Below are positions 1-7,535 of a DNA stretch of 64,000 nt, piece by piece. A program made the translations under genes and the position numbers. The stretch comes from an uncultured bacterium (GTDB lineage Bacteria > Actinomycetota > Coriobacteriia > Coriobacteriales > Coriobacteriaceae), in assembly GCA_905215755.1 (NCBI GenBank), contig CAJMRE010000002.1, positions 1-64,000 of the forward strand, read 5' to 3'. Position 1 is the first letter of the stretch. The number at the start of each line of letters is the position of its first letter. The notes below the pieces were generated by a model. The model was given only the letters and a program-made list of their open reading frames with translations. It was not told the origin of the DNA and searched no databases.

Positions 1-77
1 GACTTGCAGCGACGGACCTCAGGACACTCTTACACCACGTCTGCGCGCGCGACCTCACTGACGGCGCTTTCCAGACC

Positions 78-312
78 CCGTGGGCAAAAAAGGGCAAATA
101 TGAGTACTGTTACCTTTTTAGTAACAGCCAAAACAGCCCCAAATACCGTTCTCACGACCTGCATGAGCCCCTAAATTGATCAAACAGCCTTATAACGGGC
201 TTATATATGCTGGCGTTAATGAACATATTTGTTGTTATGTCTATTATCTTATAAGCTCGATATGATACCTCATTAACAACACTACTCATATTTGGCATTT
301 TTTGCCCACTGG
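78..312. repeat. Foldback element (27-bp arms)
   Basis: Positions 80-106 and 283-309 are inverted copies matching at 25 of 27 bases (both contain GTGGGCAAAAAA at the outer end), with an AT-rich centre of about 175 bp. No protein is convincing inside. An open frame runs in from the left edge (3-172) but reads straight through the repeat, so I do not call it a gene. This is probably a non-coding dispersed foldback repeat. Confidence 0.65.
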
Positions 313-380
313 GTGCTCCACGGGGAACCGGCGACAGGCTTAGAACCCACACGGCATCTTCCCCTCCCGGCGAGCGCCAA

Positions 381-432
381 CGTTTGCCCAGATAAAACCG
401 ACCAAAATAAACCTGTCCCTTTTTGGCAGGTT
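381..432 (-). repeat. 52-bp dispersed hairpin repeat, copy 1
   Basis: Reads on the minus strand as CCTGCCAAAAAGGGACAGG followed by TTTATTTTGG and TTTTATCTGGGCAAACG. Copies lie at 3524-3574, 5843-5879 (partial) and 19818-19869. The 5' part and the internal TTTTGGCAGG of other copies can pair. It lies about 100 bp upstream of aroF and could affect its leader, but nothing shows that directly. Confidence 0.7.
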
Positions 433-529
433 TCGGGGTGACAAGGGCTTGCACTTTAGCGTGCGACAGCGGATAATGCCGTGCATTCGACAATTCACGC
501 TTTGACTTATTTGATTGAGGAGGCCCCGC

Positions 530-1561
530 ATGGCCATGGATTTCAAACGCAGGTTGCCGATCCCCATGGAGATCCGCGAGGAAATGCCACTTTCCGCCGA
601 GCTTACCGCCAAAAAGCAGGCATTCGATGCCGAGGTCGCCAAGGTCTTTACCGGCGAGGACGCGCGCAAGGTACTCATCATCGGCCCGTGCTCTGCCGAC
701 CGCGAGGATTCGGTGCTTGAGTACATGAACCGACTGGCCAAGGTCGCCGAAGAGGTCAAGGACAAGCTCGTCATCATTCCGCGCGTCTACACCAACAAGC
801 CGCGCACCAAGGGCACCGGCTACAAGGGCCTGCTGCACAACCCCGACCCCGAGGCGCCCGATGACCTGCTCGAGGGCGTCAAGGCCATCCGCCATATGCA
901 CCTACGCGTTATTGAGGAAACAGGCTTCTTCACCGCCGACGAGATGCTCTATCCGTCCAACTACCAGTACCTCGTTGACCTGCTGAGCTATGTTGCCGTG
1001 GGCGCGCGCTCGGTCGAAAACCAGGAGCATCGCCTGGTATCGAGCGGCATTTCGGTGCCCGTGGGCATGAAGAACCCCACTGCCGGTTCCACCACCGTCA
1101 TGCTCAACTCCATTTACGCCGCCCAGGCGCACCAGAGCTTTATCTTCCGCAACTGGGAGGTCGAGTGCGACGGCAACCCGCTCGCGCACGCTGTCATGCG
1201 CGGCTACATCGGCCTCGATGGGCGCACCTACCCCAACTACCACTACGAGCACCTCGAGCGCCTGGCCGAGCGCTATACCGAGCATGCCGGCTATGCCAAT
1301 CCGGCAGCGGTCATCGACTGCAACCACGACAACTCGGGCAAGCGCCCGCTGGAGCAGTACCGCATTTGCAAGGAAGTGCTCGACAGCTGCCGCCGCAACG
1401 AGTCCATCGCCAAGCTGGTCAAGGGCTTTATGATCGAGTCCTACCTGGAGGATGGCAACCAGCCGGTCGACGGCGGCGTCTTTGGCAAGTCCATCACCGA
1501 CCCGTGCCTGGGCTGGGAAAAGACCGACTACCTCATCCACGAGATCGCGGAGCGGGTGTAG
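530..1561 (+). CDS. aroF: 3-deoxy-7-phosphoheptulonate synthase (DAHP synthase, class I)
   Basis: Joins phosphoenolpyruvate and erythrose 4-phosphate in the first cytosolic step of the shikimate pathway. The 343-residue protein has the expected length for a class I (AroF/G/H-like) enzyme. Family motifs are visible: IGPCSADRED near residue 52, PRVYTNKPRTKGTGYKG near 80, the GARSVENQEHR segment, GMKNPTAGST and IDCNHDNSGK. The start is ATG 530, preceded by GAGGAGG at good spacing; an in-frame TTG at 515 overlaps that ribosome site and is unlikely. The gene stands alone and is followed at once by a hairpin and a structured 3' element. Whether it belongs to the Phe-, Tyr- or Trp-sensitive class cannot be read from sequence alone, so the symbol is generic. 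Confidence 0.93.
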   Translation: MAMDFKRRLPIPMEIREEMPLSAELTAKKQAFDAEVAKVFTGEDARKVLIIGPCSADREDSVLEYMNRLAKVAEEVKDKLVIIPRVYTNKPRTKGTGYKGLLHNPDPEAPDDLLEGVKAIRHMHLRVIEETGFFTADEMLYPSNYQYLVDLLSYVAVGARSVENQEHRLVSSGISVPVGMKNPTAGSTTVMLNSIYAAQAHQSFIFRNWEVECDGNPLAHAVMRGYIGLDGRTYPNYHYEHLERLAERYTEHAGYANPAAVIDCNHDNSGKRPLEQYRICKEVLDSCRRNESIAKLVKGFMIESYLEDGNQPVDGGVFGKSITDPCLGWEKTDYLIHEIAERV

Positions 1562-1710
1562 GTTACGGCGTTTTACCAAACGCCGTAACCGGCCGACGCT
1601 GCAAACCCGCCAGAGCGGCAATCTGCCTTTCAGCTTCGACGGCATGACCAAAAGGTCAATGCCGCCTCGCTTCAAGGCACCTTGCTCGCTCTGGCGGGTT
1701 TTCGCTGACG
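1561..1710 (+). repeat. Structured 3'-UTR element, copy A
   Basis: Directly after the aroF stop comes a perfect hairpin (GGTTACGGCG... / ...CGCCGTAACC, 1561-1590), then a long imperfect stem. Basal strands 1606-1617 and 1687-1698 pair perfectly. The apical hairpin GGCATGACC/GGTCAATGCC is at 1641-1663. A GG/GA internal mismatch lies between a GCAA/TTGC helix and a TG/CA helix. The tail reads GGCGGGTTTTCGCTGACG then TTTTT, so it may end transcription. Homologous copies follow aguA2 (14203-14290) and lacC (32683-32838). The compensating base changes are described under findings. Confidence 0.65.
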
Positions 1711-1760
1711 TTTTTCTACCAGCGTCGTTGCCAAAGCTGGCACTTGGGGACGCTCCTTTT

Positions 1761-1869
1761 GGGGTAGTCGTTGGGGACATTCTTAAACGACTACCCAGAA
1801 TGAGAGTGGATAATCTCCCGTTTTTGTGGCCTGCTTTTCGAGCGAAAGTGGGAGATTATCCACTCTCAT
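1761..1869. repeat. Two adjacent foldback hairpins
   Basis: GGGTAGTCGTT (1762-1772) pairs with AACGACTACCC (1786-1796), and 1801-1819 pairs with 1850-1868 over 19 bp (TGAGAGTGGATAATCTCCC and its complement). No ORF is credible here. The phrase TTCTTAAACGACTA recurs in the foldback at 32601-32658. The block separates aroF from the acetyltransferase gene. Confidence 0.65.
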
Positions 1870-2017
1870 TGAGCAAGTGTCCGAAAATCCACCCTCATTC
1901 CTTCTTAGGGCCCTCCGTCCCCGAGGGATCGAGGGTCGTCTGCCGAATGGTCGATACGGCAATCCTGCGTCCATGTCACACTCAGAGATGGCCTGACCCA
2001 ACCTGGAAGGAGCCTCC

Positions 2018-2668
2018 ATGAGCCTTGACAACGTAACCCTGCGCGCTGCGACCCTCGACGACCTTGCCGGCATTGCAGCCATCTACAACCAGCTGTGGTG
2101 CAACACACTACGCAACCGCGGCGACGTCGAAGCCGCCGATTTCTGCGCGCGCTTTAACATCGCTATGCAGCTGCAACGCTCCCCCATCGCACTCGTCGCC
2201 GAGGCCGAGGGCCGCACTATCGCCGCCTGCTGTATCGGCATCTTCGAGGACGGCAAGCCGCGCACCAATCCCACGTGGGAGCCCTGCTACGACGAGATGC
2301 TCGCCCAGGCAACCGAGATGGCAAAGACCGCCGATGCCAAGCTCGAGGGCTCGCTCTTTGGCGACAGTCGTGAAAAGGCCACGGCCGACCGCTTTGCCGC
2401 CACGGGCAACGAGTATGCCCAGGGCCAGCTCAACCTGATCATCATCGTGCCCGAGTGGCAGGGCAAGGGACTCGGCCGCACACTCATCGACCTTTCGCGC
2501 GCCGAGCTCGCCAAGGCAGGCTGCACCAAGTTCTTCCTGATGAGCGACTGCAACTCCGACTGGCAGTTCTACGAGCACCTCAACATGAAGCGCATCCTGG
2601 AGGATCACAGCCAAGACACCGGCGACGGCTTTATCGTCTACATGTACGGAGGCGACACGCAGGATTAG
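2018..2668 (+). CDS. GNAT-family N-acetyltransferase
   Basis: Predicted cytosolic acetyl-CoA-dependent N-acetyltransferase of 216 residues; the substrate is unknown. The acetyl-CoA pyrophosphate-binding signature is visible as VPEWQGKGLGRTL at about residues 146-158, followed by the usual helix (LIDLSRAELAKAG) and the strand KFFLMSDCNSDWQFYEHL, where the FYEHL stretch is typical of GNAT motif B. The start ATG 2018 has GGAAGGAG about ten bases upstream. The N-terminus (VTLRAATLDDLAGIAAIYNQ) is also typical. No neighbour gives a pathway. Confidence 0.85.
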   Translation: MSLDNVTLRAATLDDLAGIAAIYNQLWCNTLRNRGDVEAADFCARFNIAMQLQRSPIALVAEAEGRTIAACCIGIFEDGKPRTNPTWEPCYDEMLAQATEMAKTADAKLEGSLFGDSREKATADRFAATGNEYAQGQLNLIIIVPEWQGKGLGRTLIDLSRAELAKAGCTKFFLMSDCNSDWQFYEHLNMKRILEDHSQDTGDGFIVYMYGGDTQD

Positions 2669-2703
2669 CCTGTGTGCCGCCTCACGGGCTTTCTCCAAGA
2701 CAG

Positions 2704-3202
2704 TCAGCAATCAGCCAAGAGAGCTAACAGGGTGCGCTCTCCTCGACAGTAGGGACATTCATCCTGCGAAGCGTGATATAGATGACCGCGCGGACACTCA
2801 ACCGTCTCAGACAGATACAGGGCGAGCAGGCGCGCCCATGTGCGCGCATCAAGGCGCTCATGCGCTTTGCCAAAGAGCGACCGGCGGAAAGCCTCGCCCA
2901 TAAGGTTGCCAAAGTCATTGATCGCAAGAGCGTAACTAGGGACAACATATCCGATCAGCGTCCCCACAAAGGAGCTGCGCCCATTGCACACGCAGCTATT
3001 GAGCGGAAGAGCCGGAATATCGTCGTCTAGGTCAAAAATTCTAGGTCCAGCTCGCCAGAACTGTACGGATGAATTCCGCGATTGAGCATCTTGAAGATAT
3101 GGACCGCGAGTCCAAAGTCGTCCGTCTGAGGTGTAAACACCGGGGCATTCGTGGCGGCTGCCAGGCTCTCGAAATCGCTGATGCCGGCTATCTCCATGAG
3201 CT
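2704..3202 (-). pseudogene. Remnant of a kinase-like protein with C-terminal zinc ribbon
   Basis: Two overlapping minus-strand frames encode consecutive parts of one protein. Upstream, about 3202-3028 reads TPQTDDFGLAVHIFKML then NRGIHPYSSGELDL, resembling a protein-kinase C-lobe, and ends in a stop. Downstream, in another frame (about 3060-2704), it reads ALAINDFGNLMGEAFR, then LDARTWARLLALY, and closes with CPRGHLYHASQDECPYC, a Cys-x5-His-x6-Cys-x2-Cys ribbon. This arrangement matches the helix-hairpin-helix/kinase proteins found in tellurite-type (TerY-associated) loci, as far as I recall. The frameshift and the missing N-terminus mark it as decayed. Confidence 0.6.
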
Positions 3203-3272
3203 AAAGCACTCGGAGGCAATATAGCCGGGAGCGGCGCATGCAGTCCTATGTGTCACATCCGAAAGCGTAAAG

Positions 3273-3443
3273 CTATACGAGCGCCTTGATCGTATCCATG
3301 CCCGCACGCGCCGAAACCTCGCAGCCCTTCTGCCCGTTGAGCACGCACTCGAGTAGCGCATCGTATGCGCGCTGGGCTTCGGGGGCCAGGTTCGCTCTGT
3401 TAAACATGCCCTCGGGTCGCACGTTTCCCTTCGAGTCGATCAT
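3273..3443 (-). pseudogene. C-terminal gene fragment, possibly oxidoreductase-like
   Basis: A 56-codon minus-strand stretch (RANLAPEAQRAYDALLECVL then NGQKGCEVSARAGMDTIKALV) resembles the C-terminal tail of Gfo/Idh/MocA-type dehydrogenases, where a 'QRAYDAML...ARDAL' pattern is common. The rest of the gene is missing; upstream the frame runs into the dispersed hairpin repeat at 3524-3574. It is probably a deletion remnant beside the kinase-like remnant. The family assignment is weak. Confidence 0.35.
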
Positions 3444-3523
3444 ACAAGCCCCCAATCTGTTTGGTTTCCCCAGATTGTGAGCCCGCACACCCAAGCCGCA
3501 CGGCCCGCCGTTCAGCTGAAACC

Positions 3524-3574
3524 ACCTGCCAAAAAGGGACAGGTTTATTTTGGTAGGTTTTATCTGGGCAAACG
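3524..3574 (+). repeat. 52-bp dispersed hairpin repeat, copy 2
   Basis: Same sequence as the repeat at 381-432 but in plus orientation (CCTGCCAAAAAGGGACAGG, then ATTTTGGTAGG, then TATCTGGGCAAACG), with a single change in the second arm. It lies between the oxidoreductase-like fragment and the aguA1 terminator. Confidence 0.75.
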
Positions 3575-3587
3575 CCCAAGCCGCCAC

Positions 3588-3626
3588 ACAAAAAGCCCGC
3601 CGGCCATTGAAGCCGGCGGACTTTCA
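3588..3626 (-). terminator. Rho-independent terminator of aguA1
   Basis: On the minus strand, GTCCGCCGGC and GCCGGCGGGC form a 10-bp GC-rich stem followed by TTTTTG, about 40 bp after the aguA1 stop. Confidence 0.8.
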
Positions 3627-3662
3627 TTTACGGATAATCAAACCCTGTTTACCAAGGAGCTA

Positions 3663-4784
3663 CTACTTGTGGCGCGCCTTGGGCTGCTGCTGGGTGATGC
3701 AGTGGATGTTGCCGCCGCCGTAGATAACCTCGCGAGTCATGATACCGATGACTTCACGGTCCGGATAAGCAGCCTGGATATCCTTGAGCGCCTGGGCGTC
3801 GTTGGGGTCACCGAACTGCGGCACAAGCACCGCTCCGTTGATGGGCAGGAAATTGAGATAGCTCGGCTCGAAGGCGTCCTCGGGGGTACGCGGCAGCACG
3901 CCCTCGACGGGATCAATCGTGCTGGCTTCCTCTTCGGTCATATATACCGAAGTCACAGGCATGATCACCTTGTGGATCTTGAGCTTGCGACCCTTGGCAT
4001 CCGTGGACTCGGAGAGCGTCTTGTACGCCTCCTGGCACTCCTTGTAGAACTTATGGTTGGGATCATCGGTCCACATGCAGCAGACCTCGCCGGGCGCACT
4101 AAAGCATGCGACGTCGTCCACATGACCGTTCGTTTCGTACGGATCGATACCGTCCTTGATCCAGATAACCTTTTCGATACCGAGATACTCAGAGAGCTTC
4201 TCCTCAATCTGCTCCTTGGTGTACTGCGGGTTGCGGTCCTCGTTGAGCAGACACATCTCGGTGGTCACGACGGTGCCTTGACCATCACAGTTGAACGAGC
4301 CACCCTCGAGGATGTAGTCCTCGGGACGATAACGGTTAACCTGCTCAAGCTGTGCCACCTGCAGGCCAATGGAAGCATCCTTGTCCCACGGGAAGTACAG
4401 ACCGTCAATGAAACCGCCGTAAGCATTAAAGTGGAAGTGCGAAAGGGCCACCTCCCCATTGTCATTAACGAGGAACGCCGGGCCGGGGTCGCGAATCCAG
4501 CTGTCGTTGTACTCCATGTGGATAACGCGCACGTTCTCAACACCGTCGAAGATCTCGCACACCGCGGGGAAGTCTTCGGTGTTGACGCCTACCGTGATGG
4601 GCTGAAAGCGTGCAACGGTCTTAATGATCTCGGTGAAGACCTTCTGCGCCGGCTTGGCGCCGCAGCGCCACACGTCGGAGCGGTGCGGCCACAGAATCCA
4701 GGTGCGCTCCTGCTCCTCATACTCGCCGGGCATATAGAACCCGTCCTTCTTAGGCGTGGATTCACTCTCGTAGATGGTCTTCAT
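3663..4784 (-). CDS. aguA: Agmatine deiminase (first copy)
   Basis: Converts agmatine to N-carbamoylputrescine plus ammonia (EC 3.5.3.12), a guanidino-group-modifying enzyme of the porphyromonas-type peptidylarginine deiminase superfamily. The 373 residues match the usual family length. Key features seen: the N-terminal DGFYMPGEYEEQERTWILWP block, the NDSWIRDPGP substrate-binding region, ETNGHVDD with its catalytic His/Asp, and the nucleophile Cys362 in GGGNIHCITQQ. ATG 4784 follows AGGAGCTT. The gene is divergent from a LuxR-type regulator (4963) and has its own terminator. A longer paralogue lies at 14303-15508. Confidence 0.94.
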   Translation of the reverse strand: MKTIYESESTPKKDGFYMPGEYEEQERTWILWPHRSDVWRCGAKPAQKVFTEIIKTVARFQPITVGVNTEDFPAVCEIFDGVENVRVIHMEYNDSWIRDPGPAFLVNDNGEVALSHFHFNAYGGFIDGLYFPWDKDASIGLQVAQLEQVNRYRPEDYILEGGSFNCDGQGTVVTTEMCLLNEDRNPQYTKEQIEEKLSEYLGIEKVIWIKDGIDPYETNGHVDDVACFSAPGEVCCMWTDDPNHKFYKECQEAYKTLSESTDAKGRKLKIHKVIMPVTSVYMTEEEASTIDPVEGVLPRTPEDAFEPSYLNFLPINGAVLVPQFGDPNDAQALKDIQAAYPDREVIGIMTREVIYGGGNIHCITQQQPKARHK

Positions 4785-4962
4785 TTCAAGCTCCTAAATC
4801 TCGGTGCTTTTGCTTGACGAGACCATGATGCGGCCGCACCGAGATGTTCTCAATAGTCCCTCGAGCCCCTTTCAGCGACCAACGGTATACCATTCGCTGA
4901 CCTAAAGTTCTATTCAGGCCGAGAACATGACATACTGGGTTCCACAATGGAAAGGACGCCCT
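4785..4962. promoter_or_regulatory. Divergent promoter region of aguA1 and luxR-type gene
   Basis: This 178-bp gap must hold both promoters. It contains the imperfect dyad CTCGGTGC...GCACCGAG (4800-4846) and the palindrome-like ACGGTATACCATTCG (4879-4893), a plausible binding site for the LuxR-type protein. I cannot fix the -35/-10 boxes. Confidence 0.4.
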
Positions 4963-5766
4963 ATGCCCCCATGCAATAAACAGCAGACTATTGAGTTGGA
5001 CAGTACGACCTGGACTGCTCTCAACGAGCTCGCGCTTGCAATCCACGCATCACACGGTGTCGATAAGCTGCAAAAGGAGACCCTCGAGGGAACGACAGGG
5101 CTCGTGCCCCATCGGATCGCCATGTTCGACCTGATCGAGGCGGCAGGCAGTGACGCCCCACGCTACGTCCACCCCGCAAGCAGCGGAATGGACGACCGCG
5201 CGCTGAGCGACTACTACAACCGCTACGCCGCGATGGACTATACAACATGGAGCTTTGACCTACATAAGGTCGGCGTCTACCGCGACCTCGACCTCGTGGA
5301 CGTCGAGCGACGCGATGCCACGCCCATCTATCGCAAATGGATGGAACCGCAGGGCGTCTACTTTGGCTGTACGGCCACGCTCGCGCACAACGACAGCCCG
5401 CTAGGAAGCATCACCCTGTTTCGCGAACGCACGGCCGGAGACTTCACCGACACCGAGCTCGCAATCCTGCTCGAAATCGCTCGGCACGCGAGCCTCGCGC
5501 TCGCCAACCTCTATCCTCGGGGCATTAATCTCACCCAGACCGAAGACACAGACCAGCTGAATGCTTTCATTACAGAACATAATATCCAACCGCGCGAAGC
5601 CGAAATCATGCAGCTCATGCTCGGCGGCAAAACGAACAAACAGATGGCAAACGAGCTATTCATAAGCGAGTCAACCGTCAAGAAGCACGTCAACGCCATC
5701 TATCGCAAGCTCGGCGTCAGTAACCGACTGGGCCTTATGACTGCCGCGCAAAACATCCTGCGATGA
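4963..5766 (+). CDS. LuxR-family transcriptional regulator, GAF-like sensor plus HTH
   Basis: A 267-residue cytosolic regulator. The C-terminal 60 residues are a LuxR/FixJ helix-turn-helix (REAEIMQLMLGGKTNKQMAN then ELFISESTVKKHVNAIYRKL, then the GVSNR end). The preceding about 180 residues look like one GAF-type ligand-binding domain (TLAHNDSPLGSITLFRERTA, then DTELAILLEIARHASLALA). The start is ATG 4963, six bases after AAAGGA; an in-frame ATG at 4927 lacks a ribosome site. Its divergent position suggests that it controls aguA1, as LuxR-type AguR does in enterococci, but AguR is a membrane protein and this one is not. Confidence 0.85.
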   Translation: MPPCNKQQTIELDSTTWTALNELALAIHASHGVDKLQKETLEGTTGLVPHRIAMFDLIEAAGSDAPRYVHPASSGMDDRALSDYYNRYAAMDYTTWSFDLHKVGVYRDLDLVDVERRDATPIYRKWMEPQGVYFGCTATLAHNDSPLGSITLFRERTAGDFTDTELAILLEIARHASLALANLYPRGINLTQTEDTDQLNAFITEHNIQPREAEIMQLMLGGKTNKQMANELFISESTVKKHVNAIYRKLGVSNRLGLMTAAQNILR

Positions 5767-5803
5767 AAAAGGGCGCCCTCCATACGGAGAACGCCCTTTG
5801 ATT
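5766..5803 (+). terminator. Rho-independent terminator
   Basis: AAGGGCGCCCTC and GAGAACGCCCTT pair around CATACG directly after the LuxR-type gene, followed by TGATTT. Confidence 0.75.
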
Positions 5804-5842
5804 TCGCCATTTGAATTAGTGTCGGCTCTGGCTCAAAGAGTA

Positions 5843-6121
5843 GACAGGTTTATTTTGGCAGGGTTTATCTGGGCAAATGTCAGCCGCCACGAGGGAGCTG
5901 CCTTCCCTCACGGCGGTCTTCCAGCAGAAAAACCAAGTGAGTAGGCTTTTTGCAGGAGGCCAAGCACGCCCCAAAACGCCACAGCTCTGACCTGCGGTTT
6001 TATTGAGCATTTGCCGCGGTGTGCTCGGCATATCCAAATAAGTCTACTCACTTGCATCTAAGACGCACCAGATAGGCAAAAACCGCCGCAAAAAGGGGCC
6101 GGTTCCCTTCGCGGCTGTTGT
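5843..6121. repeat. Composite repeat module, copy 1 (hairpin, foldback, hairpin)
   Basis: In order: a partial copy of the 52-bp repeat (5843-5879), a hairpin (GCCGCCACGAGGGAG / CTTCCCTCACGGCGG, 5883-5917), a foldback with arms CAAGTGAGTAGGCTTTT (5934-5950) and its near-complement (6038-6054), an inner pair around a core containing CCTGCGGTTTTATTGAGCA, and a last hairpin (CCGCCGCAAAAAGG / CCCTTCGCGGC, to 6121). The same order with near-identical sequence recurs at 19818-20112. There is no coding capacity. Confidence 0.75.
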
Positions 6122-6137
6122 TAATACGCCGAGCTTG

Positions 6138-7307
6138 TTATCGTAAAAGCCAATCACGCGCCGAAACCACACTACAGTCTTTCGACTCATACGTTGAGTC
6201 CACGCGGGCTACAACATAGCGCGCATCTTTTGCAATGTCGATCTCATCGCATACAGTCTGTAGATGGCGGGCGTACTTATCGTGATACGTTCTGGATGAT
6301 TTTATTTCGATAGCCTTGGGACTCCCTGAGTTTGTACAGTCGAGCAAATCGATTTCACGCTTGCTGTCGTCCCTATAGAAATACAGCTCGGGATTCTCGC
6401 CCACGTTGAGATGGCTCTTCGCCGTTTCGGAAACGATGAGGTTTTCGAAAACGGCCCCCAGATAAGGGCTCTCCAATAGTTGCTCCAGTGATCCAATTTT
6501 GAGCAAGTAGCAGAGCAGCCCCGTGTCGTAAAAATAGAGCTTGGGCGTTTTAGTTAGACGCTTCTTGGCATTTGCATAATAGGGCTGCAGCGAAAACGTC
6601 AGGTAGCTCTGCTCCAGGATGGACAACCAGCTTTTAATGGTCGATACGCTCACGCCCGTATCTCGAGAAAGCGAGGATATATTGATGAGGGCACCGACGC
6701 TCTGAGCAATTATGGACAGAAACTTATGAAACTCCGCCTTATTGCGCACATCAAGCAAGCCCACAACATCGCGCTCAACATAGGTATCGATATAGCTGGG
6801 AAAATAAACCGAGGACGGCATTCCGGCGGAACGCAGGCGAGGGTATCCCCCTTCGAGCGCGAACAAATCCACTTCCAGCTGCCCCTGCTGGCCCCTCTCC
6901 GCTTCTCGAAACGATAATGGCAGCAATTTCAAGATCCCGACTCGCCCGGCAAGAGACTGCCCGATGCTTTTCATCATCAAAAAGTTTTGCGAGCCTGTAA
7001 GGATGTATTGACCGGCGTCTCCCCGCTCATCCGAAACAACCTGGATCATTGAAAACAAATCCGGGGCGTATTGCGCCTCATCGATGATGAGTCCGCCCTT
7101 TCGGTTGCGGATAAAACTCACCGGATCCTCCAAGGCCGCGCGCCTCGTTTGAGGGTCCTCAAGCGTGACGTAGGAATAGTCGGGAAAGGTATGCCGAACC
7201 AGCGTAGACTTACCGCTCTGCCTAGGCCCTGTCAACGACACAACAGGAAACCAGCCTGCCATGCGAATGAGTAACTCATGCAAATCCCTGTTAATGAACT
7301 CAGCCAT
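6138..7307 (-). CDS. AAA+ ATPase, AAA_14 / DUF4143 family
   Basis: A 389-residue P-loop ATPase of a family common in bacteria and archaea whose role is still unclear. Walker A is SLTGPRQSGKST at about residues 24-35; Walker B is GGLIIDEAQYAP near 70-81; a sensor-type ILTGSQNF follows at about 101. The second half (from about residue 190) carries the DUF4143 region, with KSWLSILEQSYLTFSLQPYY and the nuclease-like tail ELYFYRDDSKREIDLL... EIKSS. The start is ATG 7307 behind AAGGGGCG; a longer frame to 7382 lacks a ribosome site. The gene is somewhat AT-richer than its neighbours and stands alone among agmatine genes, so it may have been acquired. Confidence 0.85.
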   Translation of the reverse strand: MAEFINRDLHELLIRMAGWFPVVSLTGPRQSGKSTLVRHTFPDYSYVTLEDPQTRRAALEDPVSFIRNRKGGLIIDEAQYAPDLFSMIQVVSDERGDAGQYILTGSQNFLMMKSIGQSLAGRVGILKLLPLSFREAERGQQGQLEVDLFALEGGYPRLRSAGMPSSVYFPSYIDTYVERDVVGLLDVRNKAEFHKFLSIIAQSVGALINISSLSRDTGVSVSTIKSWLSILEQSYLTFSLQPYYANAKKRLTKTPKLYFYDTGLLCYLLKIGSLEQLLESPYLGAVFENLIVSETAKSHLNVGENPELYFYRDDSKREIDLLDCTNSGSPKAIEIKSSRTYHDKYARHLQTVCDEIDIAKDARYVVARVDSTYESKDCSVVSARDWLLR

Positions 7308-7446
7308 ATCAACGCCCCTTATTGCGCTGTTACCATAATCGGATAGTTTCATTCGCCATAATCTTATATTAGCGTTTACCACAATCTTATAGTAGCCTAG
7401 TTCAAAAGCATTATTTATAGAGCCGAAATCTCAGACCCTAAATAAC

Positions 7447-7487
7447 AAAAGCCACCACAATGGGGGCTGTCCCCATTGTGGTGGCTT
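7447..7487 (-). terminator. Rho-independent terminator of the MATE gene
   Basis: On the minus strand, GCCACCACAATGGGG pairs with CCCCATTGTGGTGGC and is followed by TTTTGTT, about 50 bp past the MATE stop codon. Confidence 0.8.
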
Positions 7488-7535
7488 GCAGGCGAGTTAA
7501 CTTGTTCGACTATCGTACGCCAGCCATGTCCGAGC

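Noticed and set aside
3..172. Open frame entering from the left edge (LAATDLRTLLHHVCARDLTD...)
   Set aside because: It reads straight through the foldback repeat, shows no recognisable domain, and may be chance. At most it is the tail of a gene outside the window.
2782..3030. 82-codon plus-strand frame over the kinase remnant
   Set aside because: The minus-strand reading gives clear kinase C-lobe and zinc-ribbon text; the plus frame has no ribosome site or domain.
3477..4817. 446-codon open frame antisense to the first agmatine deiminase
   Set aside because: A shadow of the GC-rich gene on the other strand, whose enzyme motifs and ribosome site are clear. Similar long antisense frames over aguA2 (14282-15580), aguB (17480-18592), lacE (38320-39975), the second EIICB (44735-46771) and the third EIICB/GH1 pair (49310-51196) were dropped for the same reason.
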